The notes: a model not told the origin generated them from the sequence alone. A DNA stretch of 64,000 bases from DATARH01 sp963705325 (GCA_963705325.1 OY970069.1:4650001-4714000), one strand, 5' to 3'. Counted from the stretch's first letter, positions 23,809 through 42,117 are shown. Numbers and translations: made by a program.

Positions 23809-24636
23809 CTATCGCACCTGACGGCGGCGCAGGATCAGCCGGTCCGTCTTCTTGTTGTGGCGGGTCTTCTTACCCTTGGTCGGCTTACCCCACGGTGTCA
23901 CTGGGTGACGTCCGCCCGATGTCTTGCCCTCGCCACCGCCGTGCGGATGGTCGATCGGATTCATCGCCACGCCGCGCACCGAAGGTCGCTTGCCCAGCCA
24001 GCGGTTTCGGCCCGCCTTGCCGATGACGATGTTCTGGTGATCGGGGTTTGATACCGCGCCGATCGTGGCCCGGCATTCGCTGCGCACCCGGCGCAGTTCG
24101 CCCGAGGCCATGCGCAACAGCGCATAACCCTGGTCGCGGCCGACCAGCTGAACATAGGTGCCGGCGGAGCGCGCGAGCTGCCCACCCTTGCCGGGCTTCA
24201 TCTCAACGTTGTGGACGATCGTACCCGGCGGCATGTTGCGCAGCGGCATGGCGTTGCCGGGCTTGACGTCCACCCGCTCGCCCGAGACGACGCTATCGCC
24301 CTGGCGCAGCCGCTGCGGCGCAAGTATGTAGGCAAGCTCGCCGTCGGGGTACTTGATGAGGGCGATGAAAGCGGTGCGGTTGGGATCGTATTCGAGCCGC
24401 TCGACCAGCGCCGGCGCGTCGTCCTTCATCCGCTTGAAGTCGACGATACGATAACGCTGCTTATGGCCGCCGCCGCGACGCCGCATCGTCACCCGGCCGG
24501 AATTGTTGCGCCCGGCTTTTTCCTTCAAACCTTCCGTCAAGGCCTTGACCGGCTTGCCCTTCCACAGCTCGCTGCGGTCGACCGTAACGAGATGGCGCTG
24601 CGACGGCGTGATCGGATTATAGGTCTTGAGTGCCAT
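23809..24636 (-). CDS. rplB: 50S ribosomal protein L2
   Basis: The 275-residue L2 has the RRGGGHKQRYRIVDFKR block, the KPGNAMPLRNMPPGTIVHNVE segment and the C-terminal RGVAMNPIDHPHGGGEGKTSGGRHPVTPWGKP region. The latter includes the conserved histidine required for peptidyl transferase function. L2 is one of the oldest ribosomal proteins and joins the subunits. Length matches the family (273). It follows rplW by four bases. Confidence 0.99.
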   Translation of the reverse strand: MALKTYNPITPSQRHLVTVDRSELWKGKPVKALTEGLKEKAGRNNSGRVTMRRRGGGHKQRYRIVDFKRMKDDAPALVERLEYDPNRTAFIALIKYPDGELAYILAPQRLRQGDSVVSGERVDVKPGNAMPLRNMPPGTIVHNVEMKPGKGGQLARSAGTYVQLVGRDQGYALLRMASGELRRVRSECRATIGAVSNPDHQNIVIGKAGRNRWLGKRPSVRGVAMNPIDHPHGGGEGKTSGGRHPVTPWGKPTKGKKTRHNKKTDRLILRRRQVR

Positions 24637-24640
24637 CGCG

Positions 24641-24973
24641 TCAGATCCCCGTGGTCACGTCGATGCGCGAGCCTTCGGCCAGCGTGACGATCGCCTTCTT
24701 GAAATCGGAGCGGTGGCCCGGACGGCCGCGCACCCGCTTAAACTTGCCCATCATGCGGATCGTGTTGACCGCGTCGACCTTGACCGAAAACAGCCCCTCG
24801 ACCGCGGCCTTGACCTCGCGCTTGGTCGCGGTCACCGGCACCTTGAAGATGATCTGATTATGCTCGGACGCCGCAGTCGCCTTCTCGGTGATGAGCGGTG
24901 AGCGGATCAGGTCGTACATCTCCTGACGGGAGAGTTGCGCCGCGGCGCGGGGGATAACGCGAAACCGGCTCAT
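24641..24973 (-). CDS. rplW: 50S ribosomal protein L23
   Basis: The 110-residue L23 carries DLIRSPLITEKATAASEHNQIIFKVPVTATKREVKAAVE and the KFKRVRGRPGHRSDFKKAIVTL segment. L23 at the tunnel exit docks trigger factor and SRP. The ATG at 24973 overlaps the rplD stop by four bases; an internal ATG (MYDLIRSP) gives the conventional length, so the first 18 residues could be an extension. I keep the coupled start. Confidence 0.95.
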   Translation of the reverse strand: MSRFRVIPRAAAQLSRQEMYDLIRSPLITEKATAASEHNQIIFKVPVTATKREVKAAVEGLFSVKVDAVNTIRMMGKFKRVRGRPGHRSDFKKAIVTLAEGSRIDVTTGI

Positions 24974-25590
24974 TTGAGGCGCGCCTCCAGCTGCTCCACC
25001 GCCTCGCGGGTGAGCACCAGCGTATCGCGGCGAAGAATGTCGTAAACATTGGCGCCGACCGACGGCAGCAGATCGACCCGCGGCAGGTTACGCGCCGCCT
25101 TGGCGAATCCGGCGTCGACCGCAGCGCCATCGATAATCAAAACCGAACTCCAGCCCAATTTGTCGAAGCGCTCGCGCAGCTCCTTGGTCTTGGGCGCCGT
25201 CACCTTGGCGGTGTCGATGACGACGAGCTTGCCCTCGGCCTGCTTGGCCGAGAGAGCGGTCTTGAGACCGAGCTTGCGTACCTTTTTCTGGAGGCCGAAT
25301 TCGTGGCTGCGCACCACCGGGCCGAAGATCACCGCGCCGCCCCGGAACTGCGGCGAGCGCAGGCTGCCCTGGCGCGCCCGACCGGTGCCCTTCTGCTTAT
25401 AGGGCTTCTTGGTCGTGCCGCTGATATCGCTGATGCCCTTGGTTTTGTGCGTCCCGGCGCGGCGCTTCGCCAGCTGCCAGTTGATGACGCGGGCGAGAAT
25501 GTCGTTCCGCACCGGCAGCCCAAATACCTCGTCGGCGAGGTCGATATCACCGACTTCCTTGTTGTCGAGGTCGCGGATCTTGAGCTTCAT
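24970..25590 (-). CDS. rplD: 50S ribosomal protein L4
   Basis: The 206-residue L4 has the GTHKTKGISDISGTTKKPYKQKGTGRARQGSLRSPQFRGGAVIFGP loop that lines the exit tunnel, then the globular part ending ILRRDTLVLTREAVEQLEARLK. In E. coli L4 represses the S10 operon transcriptionally and translationally; whether that holds here is unknown. It overlaps rplC and rplW by four bases each, so all three are coupled. Confidence 0.98.
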   Translation of the reverse strand: MKLKIRDLDNKEVGDIDLADEVFGLPVRNDILARVINWQLAKRRAGTHKTKGISDISGTTKKPYKQKGTGRARQGSLRSPQFRGGAVIFGPVVRSHEFGLQKKVRKLGLKTALSAKQAEGKLVVIDTAKVTAPKTKELRERFDKLGWSSVLIIDGAAVDAGFAKAARNLPRVDLLPSVGANVYDILRRDTLVLTREAVEQLEARLK

Positions 25591-26348
25591 ACCGCCCCGC
25601 CTTCCTCGGCACTCGCCTCGGTCTCGGTGGTCGGCGCCTCGTCAGGCGCGGGTGCGGCTTCCTCGGGAATGTCATCGCCGCGCAGCGCCGCGGGGAACGG
25701 CAGGTCGGCCGGCGCCGCCCGCTTGACCGCGTCGCGTACCAGCACCCAACCGCCCTCGCTGCCCGGCACCGCTCCCTTGAGCATCAAGACGCCGCGCGCC
25801 GCGTCGGCCGCGACCACCTGAAGGTTGAGGGTGGTCACGCGATCGTCGCCGAGATGGCCGGCCATCTTCTTGTTCTTGAAGGTCTTGCCGGGGTCCTGGC
25901 GCTGACCGGTCGAGCCGAGACTGCGATGCGAGATCGAGACACCGTGGCTAGCCCTGAGGCCGCCGAAATGGTGCCGCTTGATGCCACCGGCAAAACCCTT
26001 GCCGATGCTGGTGCCGACGACGTCGACATATTGCCCGGCGACAAAATGCGCCGCGGTAATCTCCGCGCCGACCGGGACCAACGCATCCTCGGACACGCGG
26101 AACTCGGCGAGATGCGCCTTGGGCTCGACCTTGGCGGCCGCGTAATGGCCGCGCATCGGCTTCGACACGTTCTTCACCTTGGCCGCACCGACGCCGAGCT
26201 GCAGCGCGGTGTAACCGTCGCGGTCGTGGGTGCGATGGGCGACGACCTGGCAATTGTCGATGCGCAGCACCGTCACCGGCACATGGTTGCCGTCGTCGGT
26301 AAAGACGCGGCTCATGCCGAGCTTTTGTGCGATGAGACCGGTACGCAT
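25587..26348 (-). CDS. rplC: 50S ribosomal protein L3 with acidic C-terminal tail
   Basis: The L3 core includes MRTGLIAQKLGMSRVFTDDGNHVPVTVL, the GTSIGKGFAGGIKRHHFGGLRASHGVS loop reaching toward the peptidyl transferase centre, and the GAVPGSEGGWVLVRDAVKR block. At 253 residues it exceeds E. coli L3 (209). The extra ~40 residues are Glu/Ala/Pro-rich and presumably flexible. It is second in the S10 operon, 12 bases after rpsJ. Confidence 0.97.
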   Translation of the reverse strand: MRTGLIAQKLGMSRVFTDDGNHVPVTVLRIDNCQVVAHRTHDRDGYTALQLGVGAAKVKNVSKPMRGHYAAAKVEPKAHLAEFRVSEDALVPVGAEITAAHFVAGQYVDVVGTSIGKGFAGGIKRHHFGGLRASHGVSISHRSLGSTGQRQDPGKTFKNKKMAGHLGDDRVTTLNLQVVAADAARGVLMLKGAVPGSEGGWVLVRDAVKRAAPADLPFPAALRGDDIPEEAAPAPDEAPTTETEASAEEGGAV

Positions 26349-26360
26349 CGCTCCTATCCC

Positions 26361-26669
26361 CTAAAGCTTGATCTCGACGTCGACGCCGGCGGCGAGGTCG
26401 AGCTTCATCAGCGCGTCCACGGTCTGCGGCGTCGGGTCGACAATGTCGATCACCCGCTTATGAGTGCGGATCTCAAACTGCTCTCGCGACTTCTTGTCGA
26501 CATGCGGCGAGCGCAGCACGGTGAACTTCTCGATCCGGGTTGGCAGCGGGATCGGCCCCCGCACCCGAGCGCCGGTGCGGCGGGCGGTCTGCACGATCTC
26601 GCTCGTCGACTGGTCGAGCACGCGATGATCATAGGCCCGCAGGCGGATGCGTATGTTCTGGCCGTCCAT
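26361..26669 (-). CDS. rpsJ: 30S ribosomal protein S10 (NusE)
   Basis: The 102-residue S10 has the QNIRIRLRAYDHRVLDQSTSEIVQTARRTGARVRGPIPLPTRIEKFTVLRSPHVDKKSREQFE sequence of the family. It works in the small-subunit head and, with NusB, in antitermination. The gene opens the S10 operon but lies only 49 bases after tuf1, so it is probably read from the str promoter as well. Confidence 0.98.
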   Translation of the reverse strand: MDGQNIRIRLRAYDHRVLDQSTSEIVQTARRTGARVRGPIPLPTRIEKFTVLRSPHVDKKSREQFEIRTHKRVIDIVDPTPQTVDALMKLDLAAGVDVEIKL

Positions 26670-26718
26670 CTATCGTTTCCTGCTTCCCTCACGGAAGCGC
26701 CGGCGGTTGCCGGCGCCC

Positions 26719-27909
<1,191 letters not shown>

Positions 27910-27928
27910 CGTCTTTCTCCGCTTCCCG

Positions 27929-30004
27929 CTAGGCCATCTTGGCGCGAACTTCGTCCGAGATTGCCGGCGGTACCTGCTCGTAATGATCGAAATGCATCGT
28001 GTACTGCGCCCGGCCCTGCGACATCGAGCGCAACTGGTTGACATAGCCGAACATGTTGGCGAGCGGGACCATCGCGTTGACGACCCGCGCGTTGCCGCGC
28101 GAGTCCATGCCGGTAACCTGGCCGCGACGGCTGTTGAGGTCGCCAATCACGTCGCCCATGTAATCGTCGGGCGTCACCACCTCGACCCGCATGATCGGTT
28201 CCAACAGCCTGGGCGCCGCCTTTACAATCCCATCCTTAAAGGCCGAACGTGCCGCGATCTCAAAGGCCAGCGCGCTTAAATCGACGTCGTGATAATCGCC
28301 ATCGAACAGCTCGGCCTTGAAATCGATCATCGGGAAGCCGGCGATGATGCCGTTCTCGGCCGCGCCCTTGAGACCCTTTTCGACCCCCGGCACGTATTCC
28401 TTCGGCACGGTGCCGCCGACCACCGAATTCTCGAAGATGAAGCCGGTGCCTGGAGGCTGCGGCTCGAAGCGGATCTTGACTTTGGCGTATTGCCCGGAGC
28501 CGCCGGTCTGCTTGCGGTGGGTGTAGTCGATCTCGGCGGCGCGGGTGATTGTCTCGCGGTAAGCGACCTGAGGAGCGCCGACATTGGCGTCGACCTTGAA
28601 CTCCCGCTTCATGCGGTCGACGATGATCTCAAGGTGCAATTCGCCCATGCCCTGAATCACGGTCTGGCCGCTTTCGTGATCGACCGAGACGCGGAACGAT
28701 GGGTCTTCGGTGGCGAGACGCGCCAGCGCCTGGCCCATCTTCTCCTGGTCGCCCTTGGTCTTGGGCTCGACGGCGATCGAAATGACCGGCTCAGGGAATT
28801 CCATCCGCTCGAGCACGACCGGGTGCTGCGGGTCGGACAGCGTGTCGCCCGTCGTCGCATTCTTCAAACCCGCGAGCGCGACGATGTCGCCGGCCCGGGC
28901 CTCTTTAACGTCTTCGCGATGGTTGGCGTGCATCAGCAGCATGCGGCCGACCCGTTCACGCGAGTCCTTCACCGTGTTCATCACCTGCGAACCGGTCGCC
29001 AGCACGCCCGAATAGACGCGGATAAAGGTCAACGAGCCGACAAACGGATCGGACATGATCTTGAAGGCGAGGCCGGCGAACGGCTCGTCATCCGAGCATT
29101 TGCGCACGACGGGCTCGTCCGAGTTCATCTTGACGCCCTTGATCGCGGCGACATCGATCGGCGACGGCAAATAGTCAACCACCGCATCAAGAAGCGGCTG
29201 TACACCCTTGTTCTTGAATGCGGAGCCGCAGAGTACCGGGATCAGCGTACCGGCGATCGTACCCTTGCGGATGCAGCGCTTCAGCGTTGCCTCGTCGGGT
29301 TCCTCACCGCCCAGATAGGCTTCGAGCACATCGTCGTCCTGCTCGACCGCCTGCTCGACCAGCTTGGCGCGGTATTCTTGTGCCTCGGCAAGCATATCGG
29401 CCGGGATGTCGACAACATCGAATTCGGCGCCGAGGGTCTCATCGCGCCATTTCAGCGCCTTCATCTTCACCAGATCGACGATGCCGACAAAATCGGCCTC
29501 AATCCCGATCGGCAGCTGCAGCACGGCCGGGTTGGCGCCCAGCCGGTCAATGATCATCGCGACGCAACGCTTAAAGTCCGCGCCGATGCGGTCCATCTTG
29601 TTGACGAAGCAAATGCGCGGCACGCCGTATTTATCGGCCTGGCGCCATACCGTCTCCGATTGCGGCTCGACGCCCGCGACCGAGTCGAACACCGCGACCG
29701 CGCCATCGAGCACTCGCAAGCTGCGCTCAACCTCGATGGTGAAATCGACATGGCCCGGCGTGTCGATGATGTTGATCCGGTGGTCGAGCCAAAAGCAGGT
29801 CGTCGCGGCCGACGTGATCGTGATGCCGCGCTCTTGCTCCTGCTCCATCCAATCCATCGTCGCGGTGCCTTCATGCACCTCGCCGATCTTGTAGGAGCGC
29901 CCGGTGTAGTAGAGAACGCGCTCAGTGGTCGTCGTCTTACCGGCATCGATGTGAGCCATGATGCCGATATTGCGATACCGCTCGAGAGGCGTCGTGCGTG
30001 CCAT
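27929..30004 (-). CDS. fusA: Elongation factor G
   Basis: The 691-residue EF-G catalyses translocation. The GTPase domain shows AHIDAGKTTTTERVLYYTG near the start, the RGITITSAATT switch, DTPGHVDF with the catalytic histidine and NKMDR. Domain IV and the C-terminal fold are present, with RSMSQGRAQYTMHFDHYEQVP near the end. A GTG precedes the ATG at 30004; the ATG is more likely, with GGAG upstream. It is third in the str operon between rpsG and tuf1. It is the housekeeping EF-G; a divergent paralogue lies at 49825-51846. Confidence 0.98.
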   Translation of the reverse strand: MARTTPLERYRNIGIMAHIDAGKTTTTERVLYYTGRSYKIGEVHEGTATMDWMEQEQERGITITSAATTCFWLDHRINIIDTPGHVDFTIEVERSLRVLDGAVAVFDSVAGVEPQSETVWRQADKYGVPRICFVNKMDRIGADFKRCVAMIIDRLGANPAVLQLPIGIEADFVGIVDLVKMKALKWRDETLGAEFDVVDIPADMLAEAQEYRAKLVEQAVEQDDDVLEAYLGGEEPDEATLKRCIRKGTIAGTLIPVLCGSAFKNKGVQPLLDAVVDYLPSPIDVAAIKGVKMNSDEPVVRKCSDDEPFAGLAFKIMSDPFVGSLTFIRVYSGVLATGSQVMNTVKDSRERVGRMLLMHANHREDVKEARAGDIVALAGLKNATTGDTLSDPQHPVVLERMEFPEPVISIAVEPKTKGDQEKMGQALARLATEDPSFRVSVDHESGQTVIQGMGELHLEIIVDRMKREFKVDANVGAPQVAYRETITRAAEIDYTHRKQTGGSGQYAKVKIRFEPQPPGTGFIFENSVVGGTVPKEYVPGVEKGLKGAAENGIIAGFPMIDFKAELFDGDYHDVDLSALAFEIAARSAFKDGIVKAAPRLLEPIMRVEVVTPDDYMGDVIGDLNSRRGQVTGMDSRGNARVVNAMVPLANMFGYVNQLRSMSQGRAQYTMHFDHYEQVPPAISDEVRAKMA

Positions 30005-30092
30005 CACTCAATCACTCCGGTGGCTCCAGCAGCCACCTTTGAAAAAATGAGCCGACGCTGGTGCGCCGGCCCGCCAAAGCGAACCCCTCCCC

Positions 30093-30563
30093 TTACCAGC
30101 GGTAATGCGAAAACGCCTTGTTGGCGTCCGCCATCCGATGCGTGTCCTCGCGCCGCTTGACCGCGACGCCGCGATTGTTGGCGGCATCGAGCAATTCGCC
30201 TGACAGCCGCTCCTCCATTGTATTCTCCGAGCGCGCCCGGGAACTCGAGATCAGCCAGCGGATCGCCAGCGCCTGACCGCGATCAGTCCGCACCTCGACC
30301 GGCACCTGGTAGGTTGCGCCGCCGACGCGGCGCGACCGTACCTCCACCGCCGGACGGACATTGCCGAGCGCGTCGTGAAAAACGCGGATCGGGTCCTGGC
30401 CGCTGCGCCGCTGGATGCGGTCGAAGGCGCCGTAGACGATGCGCTCCGCGGTCGATTTCTTGCCCTCGTACATCAGGCAGTTCATGAACTTCGAGACGAC
30501 GACATCGCCGAATTTCGGGTCCGGCTGGACTTCGCGTTTGACCGCGGCACGACGGCGCGACAT
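30093..30563 (-). CDS. rpsG: 30S ribosomal protein S7
   Basis: The 156-residue S7 begins MSRRRAAVKREVQPDPKFGD and has the VSKFMNCLMYEGKKSTAERIVYGAFDRI and VGGATYQVPVEVRTDRGQALAIRWLI blocks. It ends with the KAFSHYRW motif typical of the short form. It nucleates assembly of the small-subunit head and in E. coli represses the str operon. The frame is open upstream to 30872 but the ATG at 30563 is the family start, 14 bases after the rpsL stop. Confidence 0.98.
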   Translation of the reverse strand: MSRRRAAVKREVQPDPKFGDVVVSKFMNCLMYEGKKSTAERIVYGAFDRIQRRSGQDPIRVFHDALGNVRPAVEVRSRRVGGATYQVPVEVRTDRGQALAIRWLISSSRARSENTMEERLSGELLDAANNRGVAVKRREDTHRMADANKAFSHYRW

Positions 30564-30577
30564 TGCTTCGCCTCCTT

Positions 30578-30949
30578 CTATCGCGGCCGCTTGGCGCCGT
30601 ATTTCGAGCGGCGCTGGCGGCGGTCCTTGACGCCCTGCGTGTCGTGCGTGCCGCGGATGATGTGATAGCGCACGCCCGGCAAGTCCTTGACGCGGCCGCC
30701 GCGGATCAACACGACCGAATGCTCCTGCAGATTGTGGCCCTCGCCGGGGATATAGCTGGTGACCTCGAACCCGTTGGTGAGGCGAACGCGTGCGACTTTG
30801 CGCAAGGCCGAGTTCGGCTTTTTCGGCGTGATCGTGTAAACGCGCGTGCACACGCCGCGCTTTTGCGGGCACTGCTCCATCGCCGGAACCTTGTTCCGCA
30901 TCGCCACCGGCTTGCGCGGACTGCGGATCAGCTGGTTGATCGTCGGCAT
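30578..30949 (-). CDS. rpsL: 30S ribosomal protein S12
   Basis: The 123-residue S12 has MPTINQLIRSPRKPV, the TPKKPNSALRKVARVRL loop with Lys43 and the GRVKDLPGVRYHIIRG loop with Lys88. Both are the wild-type, streptomycin-sensitive residues. S12 acts in decoding at the A site. It is the first gene of the str operon. A sigma70-like promoter (31132-31160) lies about 180 bases upstream on the same strand, leaving a leader with potential hairpins. Confidence 0.98.
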   Translation of the reverse strand: MPTINQLIRSPRKPVAMRNKVPAMEQCPQKRGVCTRVYTITPKKPNSALRKVARVRLTNGFEVTSYIPGEGHNLQEHSVVLIRGGRVKDLPGVRYHIIRGTHDTQGVKDRRQRRSKYGAKRPR

Positions 30950-31131
30950 CCTTTAGCCTCGTCCCTCTGGCCTCGCAAACGCCAACACCGCCCGACGCAA
31001 AAACACGCGCGGGGGCGGCGGCGCACCTTGCCCAATCATGTCACACGCGCTCCTCTCAGAGCGCAGAGCCACAGCCATAAAAAGAGGGCCGCGTTTGGGT
31101 GGCTTCCCACCGCCAGCCCCGTGAGGCGCGG

Positions 31132-31160
31132 AATATATGGGCGTGACCCCGTAGGGTCAA
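31132..31160 (-). promoter_or_regulatory. Sigma70-type promoter for the str operon (rpsL)
   Basis: On the minus strand, TTGACC (31155-31160) and TATATT (31132-31137) are separated by exactly 17 bases, close to the vegetative consensus. It lies between the rpoC stop and the rpsL start. Transcription would begin near 31125, giving a leader of about 175 bases before rpsL. The spacer also contains the inverted repeat TGACCC/GGGTCA. Confidence 0.7.
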
Positions 31161-31183
31161 GCCGAACCCCACAGATTTCCGCC

Positions 31184-31225
31184 AAAAATCCGCAGCGCCG
31201 AACCGGAGGCGACCGTCCCCGGTTC
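31184..31225 (-). terminator. Possible weak terminator after rpoC
   Basis: Just after the rpoC stop, a stem of GAACCGG and CCGGTTC (31200-31206 with 31219-31225) is followed on the minus strand by a run of five T at 31184-31188. The gap of about 11 bases between stem and T-run makes it a poor intrinsic terminator, so partial read-through into rpsL is likely. Confidence 0.3.
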
Positions 31226-31237
31226 AGCGGCAGGCGG

Positions 31238-35422
<4,185 letters not shown>

Positions 35423-35517
35423 GCACGACCCCTCTGGTGGTCTGCCGCCCTCGCCCGTTTTGGTGGGGGCGGCGGCATTAATCGTTTGGTTGAACTCGCC
35501 GTTTTATCAGGGCGAGA

Positions 35518-39705
<4,188 letters not shown>

Positions 39706-39848
39706 GCAGGTCCCTCGCTATGGGCTCACGCGGAGCCCGTCACCCTCGTTGCCACCACGCCGCCCGCCGACGGCTCCATGCAACACAGACGCCGAACCCG
39801 GGCGTGCGTTATGGTTCGCACCCCGGCTCGGCACTCTCGGTCTTAGTT

Positions 39849-39869
39849 GCGGCGCCAGGCGGGCGCCGC
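39849..39869 (-). promoter_or_regulatory. Hairpin in the rplL-rpoB leader, possible attenuator or RNase III site
   Basis: An 8-bp perfect GC stem, GCGGCGCC (39849-39856) and GGCGCCGC (39862-39869), with a 5-base loop lies 27 bases after the rplL stop. No T-run follows, so it is not a standard terminator. In E. coli this same interval holds an attenuator and an RNase III processing site that set the ratio of ribosomal protein to polymerase; a similar role is inferred. Confidence 0.45.
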
Positions 39870-39896
39870 GACGCGCTGCTATAGGTCGTGGCTGAC

Positions 39897-40277
39897 TTAC
39901 CTTATTTCGACAGTCGCGCCTGCTTCTTCAAGCTGCTTTTTGATTTTATCCGCCTCTTCCTTATTAACCCCCTCCTTGACCGGCTTTGGCGCGGCCTCGA
40001 CAAGGTCCTTCGCCTCCTTGAGGCCGAGGCTGGTGATCGCCCGTACCTCTTTGATCACGTTGACCTTTTTCTCGCCAAACCCGGTCAGGATCACATCGAA
40101 TTCGGTCTTTACTTCCGCCACCTCGGCGGCCGGCGCCCCGCCGCCACCGGCAGCAGCCACCGCGACCGGCGCGGCGGCGGAGACACCCCATTTCTCTTCC
40201 AACATCTTCGCCAGCTCGGCGGCCTCGAGCACCGTCAGTGCCGAGAGATCGTCGACCAGCTTCGCCAATGCAGCCAT
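39897..40277 (-). CDS. rplL: 50S ribosomal protein L7/L12
   Basis: The 126-residue stalk protein has the N-terminal dimerisation helix (LAKLVDDLSALTVLEAAELAKMLEEKWGV), an Ala/Gly-rich hinge (about 34-52) and the C-terminal domain EFDVILTGFGEKKVNVIKEVRAITSLGLKEAKDLVE that recruits translation factors. The hinge is glycine-rich (GGGG). It follows rplJ by 57 bases and precedes rpoB. Confidence 0.98.
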   Translation of the reverse strand: MAALAKLVDDLSALTVLEAAELAKMLEEKWGVSAAAPVAVAAAGGGGAPAAEVAEVKTEFDVILTGFGEKKVNVIKEVRAITSLGLKEAKDLVEAAPKPVKEGVNKEEADKIKKQLEEAGATVEIR

Positions 40278-40334
40278 CTCTTCCTACTCCCGTTTACGCC
40301 TTTGGGGGTTGAACCGTCCTAATCTCTGTCCGCC

Positions 40335-40844
40335 CTAACCTTGGTCGGCATGGGCCGACACGACACGCGCCAACTGCCCGGCCGGAGCCTGTAGGAGACC
40401 GGCAAGCTTGGTCGCCGGCGCCTGGATGAGGCCAATGATCTTGCCGCGCAACTCGTCGAGCGAGGGCAGCGTCGCCAGCGCCCGCACCGCCGCCGCGTCG
40501 AGCGGCTGACCGTTGAGCCCGCCGCCGACGATCGTCAGCTTGTCGTTGCGGTTTGCGTAGGCCACCGCCGCCTTTGCCGCCGCCACCGGGTCGTGCGAGA
40601 AGGCAACCGCTGTCGGGCCGGTAAAGAGCGGGGCCAGCGAGGCGAACGGGGTACCTTCCAGCGCGCGCTTTGCCAGCCGGTTCTTGGTGACCCGATAGCC
40701 AGCCCCGGCGCCGCGCATCTGCCGGCGCAACTCGGTCGCCTCAGCAACTGAGAGCCCGGTCTGATGCGTGACCACGATGCAGGAGCAGCCGGTAAGATCC
40801 TGCTGCAGCGTCGTCACCAACTGCTGCTTTTGCGTACGGTCCAC
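40335..40844 (-). CDS. rplJ: 50S ribosomal protein L10
   Basis: The 169-residue L10 anchors the L7/L12 stalk. Conserved blocks are LVTTLQQDLTGCSCIVVTHQTGLSVAEATELRRQMRGAG and YRVTKNRLAKRALEGT, with the C-terminal helix that binds L12 dimers. The frame is open to 40958, but a GTG at 40844 (DRTQKQQLV) after a GGGAG site matches the family start. The 91-base upstream gap can fold and contains a TATGAT hexamer, so it could hold the L10-L12 autoregulatory leader. I could not confirm this. Confidence 0.95.
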   Translation of the reverse strand: MDRTQKQQLVTTLQQDLTGCSCIVVTHQTGLSVAEATELRRQMRGAGAGYRVTKNRLAKRALEGTPFASLAPLFTGPTAVAFSHDPVAAAKAAVAYANRNDKLTIVGGGLNGQPLDAAAVRALATLPSLDELRGKIIGLIQAPATKLAGLLQAPAGQLARVVSAHADQG

Positions 40845-40935
40845 CGCGAAACTCCCAACTCCAGCGCCACTATCATACAAGATGCTTGCGCGGCCGCCCA
40901 CAACCGCGCGGGCAGCGCCGCATGCAACCCTCGAC

Positions 40936-41646
40936 CTACGCCCTCGCCTCGTCGGCAAGGCCGGTGAGATCGACCTTCACCCCGGGCCCCATGGTCGAGC
41001 TCACGCTCACCCGTGAAATATAGGTGCCCTTGACCCCCGACGGCTTTGCCCGCGTGATGGCGGTGACAAAGGCGCGCACATTATCGACGAGCGCGTCTTC
41101 GGTAAAGCTCGCTTTGCCGACCCCGGCGTGAACGATGCCGGCCTTGTCGGCGCGGTACTCGACCTGGCCGCCCTTGGCCGCCTGCACCGCCTCGGCGACA
41201 TTCTGCGTCACCGTACCGAGCCGCGGGTTCGGCATCAACCCACGAGGGCCGAGCACCTTACCTAAGCGGCCCACTACCGCCATCATGTCGGGCGTTGCAA
41301 TGGCGCGATCGAAATCGATCTGCCCGGCCTGAACCTTCTCGGCGAGATCCTCGGCGCCAACGACGTCGGCGCCGGCGGCCTCGGCCTCCTTGGCCTTGTC
41401 GCCGCGGGCGAAGACCCCGACCCGCACGGCCTTGCCAGTGCCGTGTGGCAGCATCACGGTTCCGCGCACGTTCTGGTCCTGCTTGCGCGGATCGATGTTG
41501 AGATTCATCGCGACCTCGACGGTTTCGTCGAACTTGGCCGTCGCGCGTGATTTTACCATCTTCACCGCCTCGTCAACCTTGAGCGGCGCCGCGTTGGGAT
41601 CGATGCCCTCATAGGCCTTGGCTATCCGCTTGCCCGGTTTCGCCAT
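40936..41646 (-). CDS. rplA: 50S ribosomal protein L1
   Basis: The 236-residue L1 forms the mobile stalk at the E site. Key blocks are AVKMVKSRATAKFDETVEVAMNLNIDPRKQDQNVRGTVMLPHGTGK and VVGRLGKVLGPRGLMPNPRLGTVT. The frame is open upstream, but MAKPGKRIAKAYEG at 41646 is the true start, 14 bases after rplK. L1 represses rplKA by mRNA binding in E. coli. The length equals the E. coli protein plus two. Confidence 0.97.
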   Translation of the reverse strand: MAKPGKRIAKAYEGIDPNAAPLKVDEAVKMVKSRATAKFDETVEVAMNLNIDPRKQDQNVRGTVMLPHGTGKAVRVGVFARGDKAKEAEAAGADVVGAEDLAEKVQAGQIDFDRAIATPDMMAVVGRLGKVLGPRGLMPNPRLGTVTQNVAEAVQAAKGGQVEYRADKAGIVHAGVGKASFTEDALVDNVRAFVTAITRAKPSGVKGTYISRVSVSSTMGPGVKVDLTGLADEARA

Positions 41647-41660
41647 CGCTGTTTCTCCGC

Positions 41661-42095
41661 TTACGAACCGACGACTTCGATGCCCATCGAGCGGGCCGAG
41701 CCAATCACCATCTTGCACGCCGCCTCAACATCGTTGGCGTTCAAATCTTCCATCTTCTTCTCGGCGATCTCGCGAACCTGCGCCATCGTCACCCGGCCGA
41801 CGATAACGCCGGTGCCCGCCGCCTGCGCGCCTTTTTCGATCCGCGCCGCGCGCTTCAAGAAATAGCTCGCGGGCGGGGTCTTGGTGACGAAACTGAATGA
41901 GCGGTCGGCGTAGGCCGTGATCACCACCGGGATCGGGATGCCCGGCTCGATGTTCTGAGTCGCGGCGTTGAACGCCTTGCAGAACTCCATGATGTTGAGA
42001 CCGCGCTGACCCAAGGCCGGCCCAATCGGCGGCGACGGGTTCGCCTTGCCGGCGGGCACTTGCAGCTTGATCAATCCGACGACTTTTTTGGCCAT
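41661..42095 (-). CDS. rplK: 50S ribosomal protein L11
   Basis: The 144-residue L11 binds the GTPase-associated centre and is needed for the stringent response. It has IKLQVPAGKANPSPPIGPALGQRGLNIMEFCKAFNAAT and the C-terminal MEDLNANDVEAACKMVIGSARSMGIEV block. The proline helix that thiopeptides contact (PSPPIGPALG) is wild type. It follows nusG by 22 bases. Confidence 0.98.
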   Translation of the reverse strand: MAKKVVGLIKLQVPAGKANPSPPIGPALGQRGLNIMEFCKAFNAATQNIEPGIPIPVVITAYADRSFSFVTKTPPASYFLKRAARIEKGAQAAGTGVIVGRVTMAQVREIAEKKMEDLNANDVEAACKMVIGSARSMGIEVVGS

Positions 42096-42117
42096 GAGCT
42101 GTCCTTAATTCCTCGGC

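Noticed and set aside
28289..30160. 623-codon plus-strand open frame
   Set aside because: Antisense to fusA, which is fully conserved; the frame is a codon-bias shadow.
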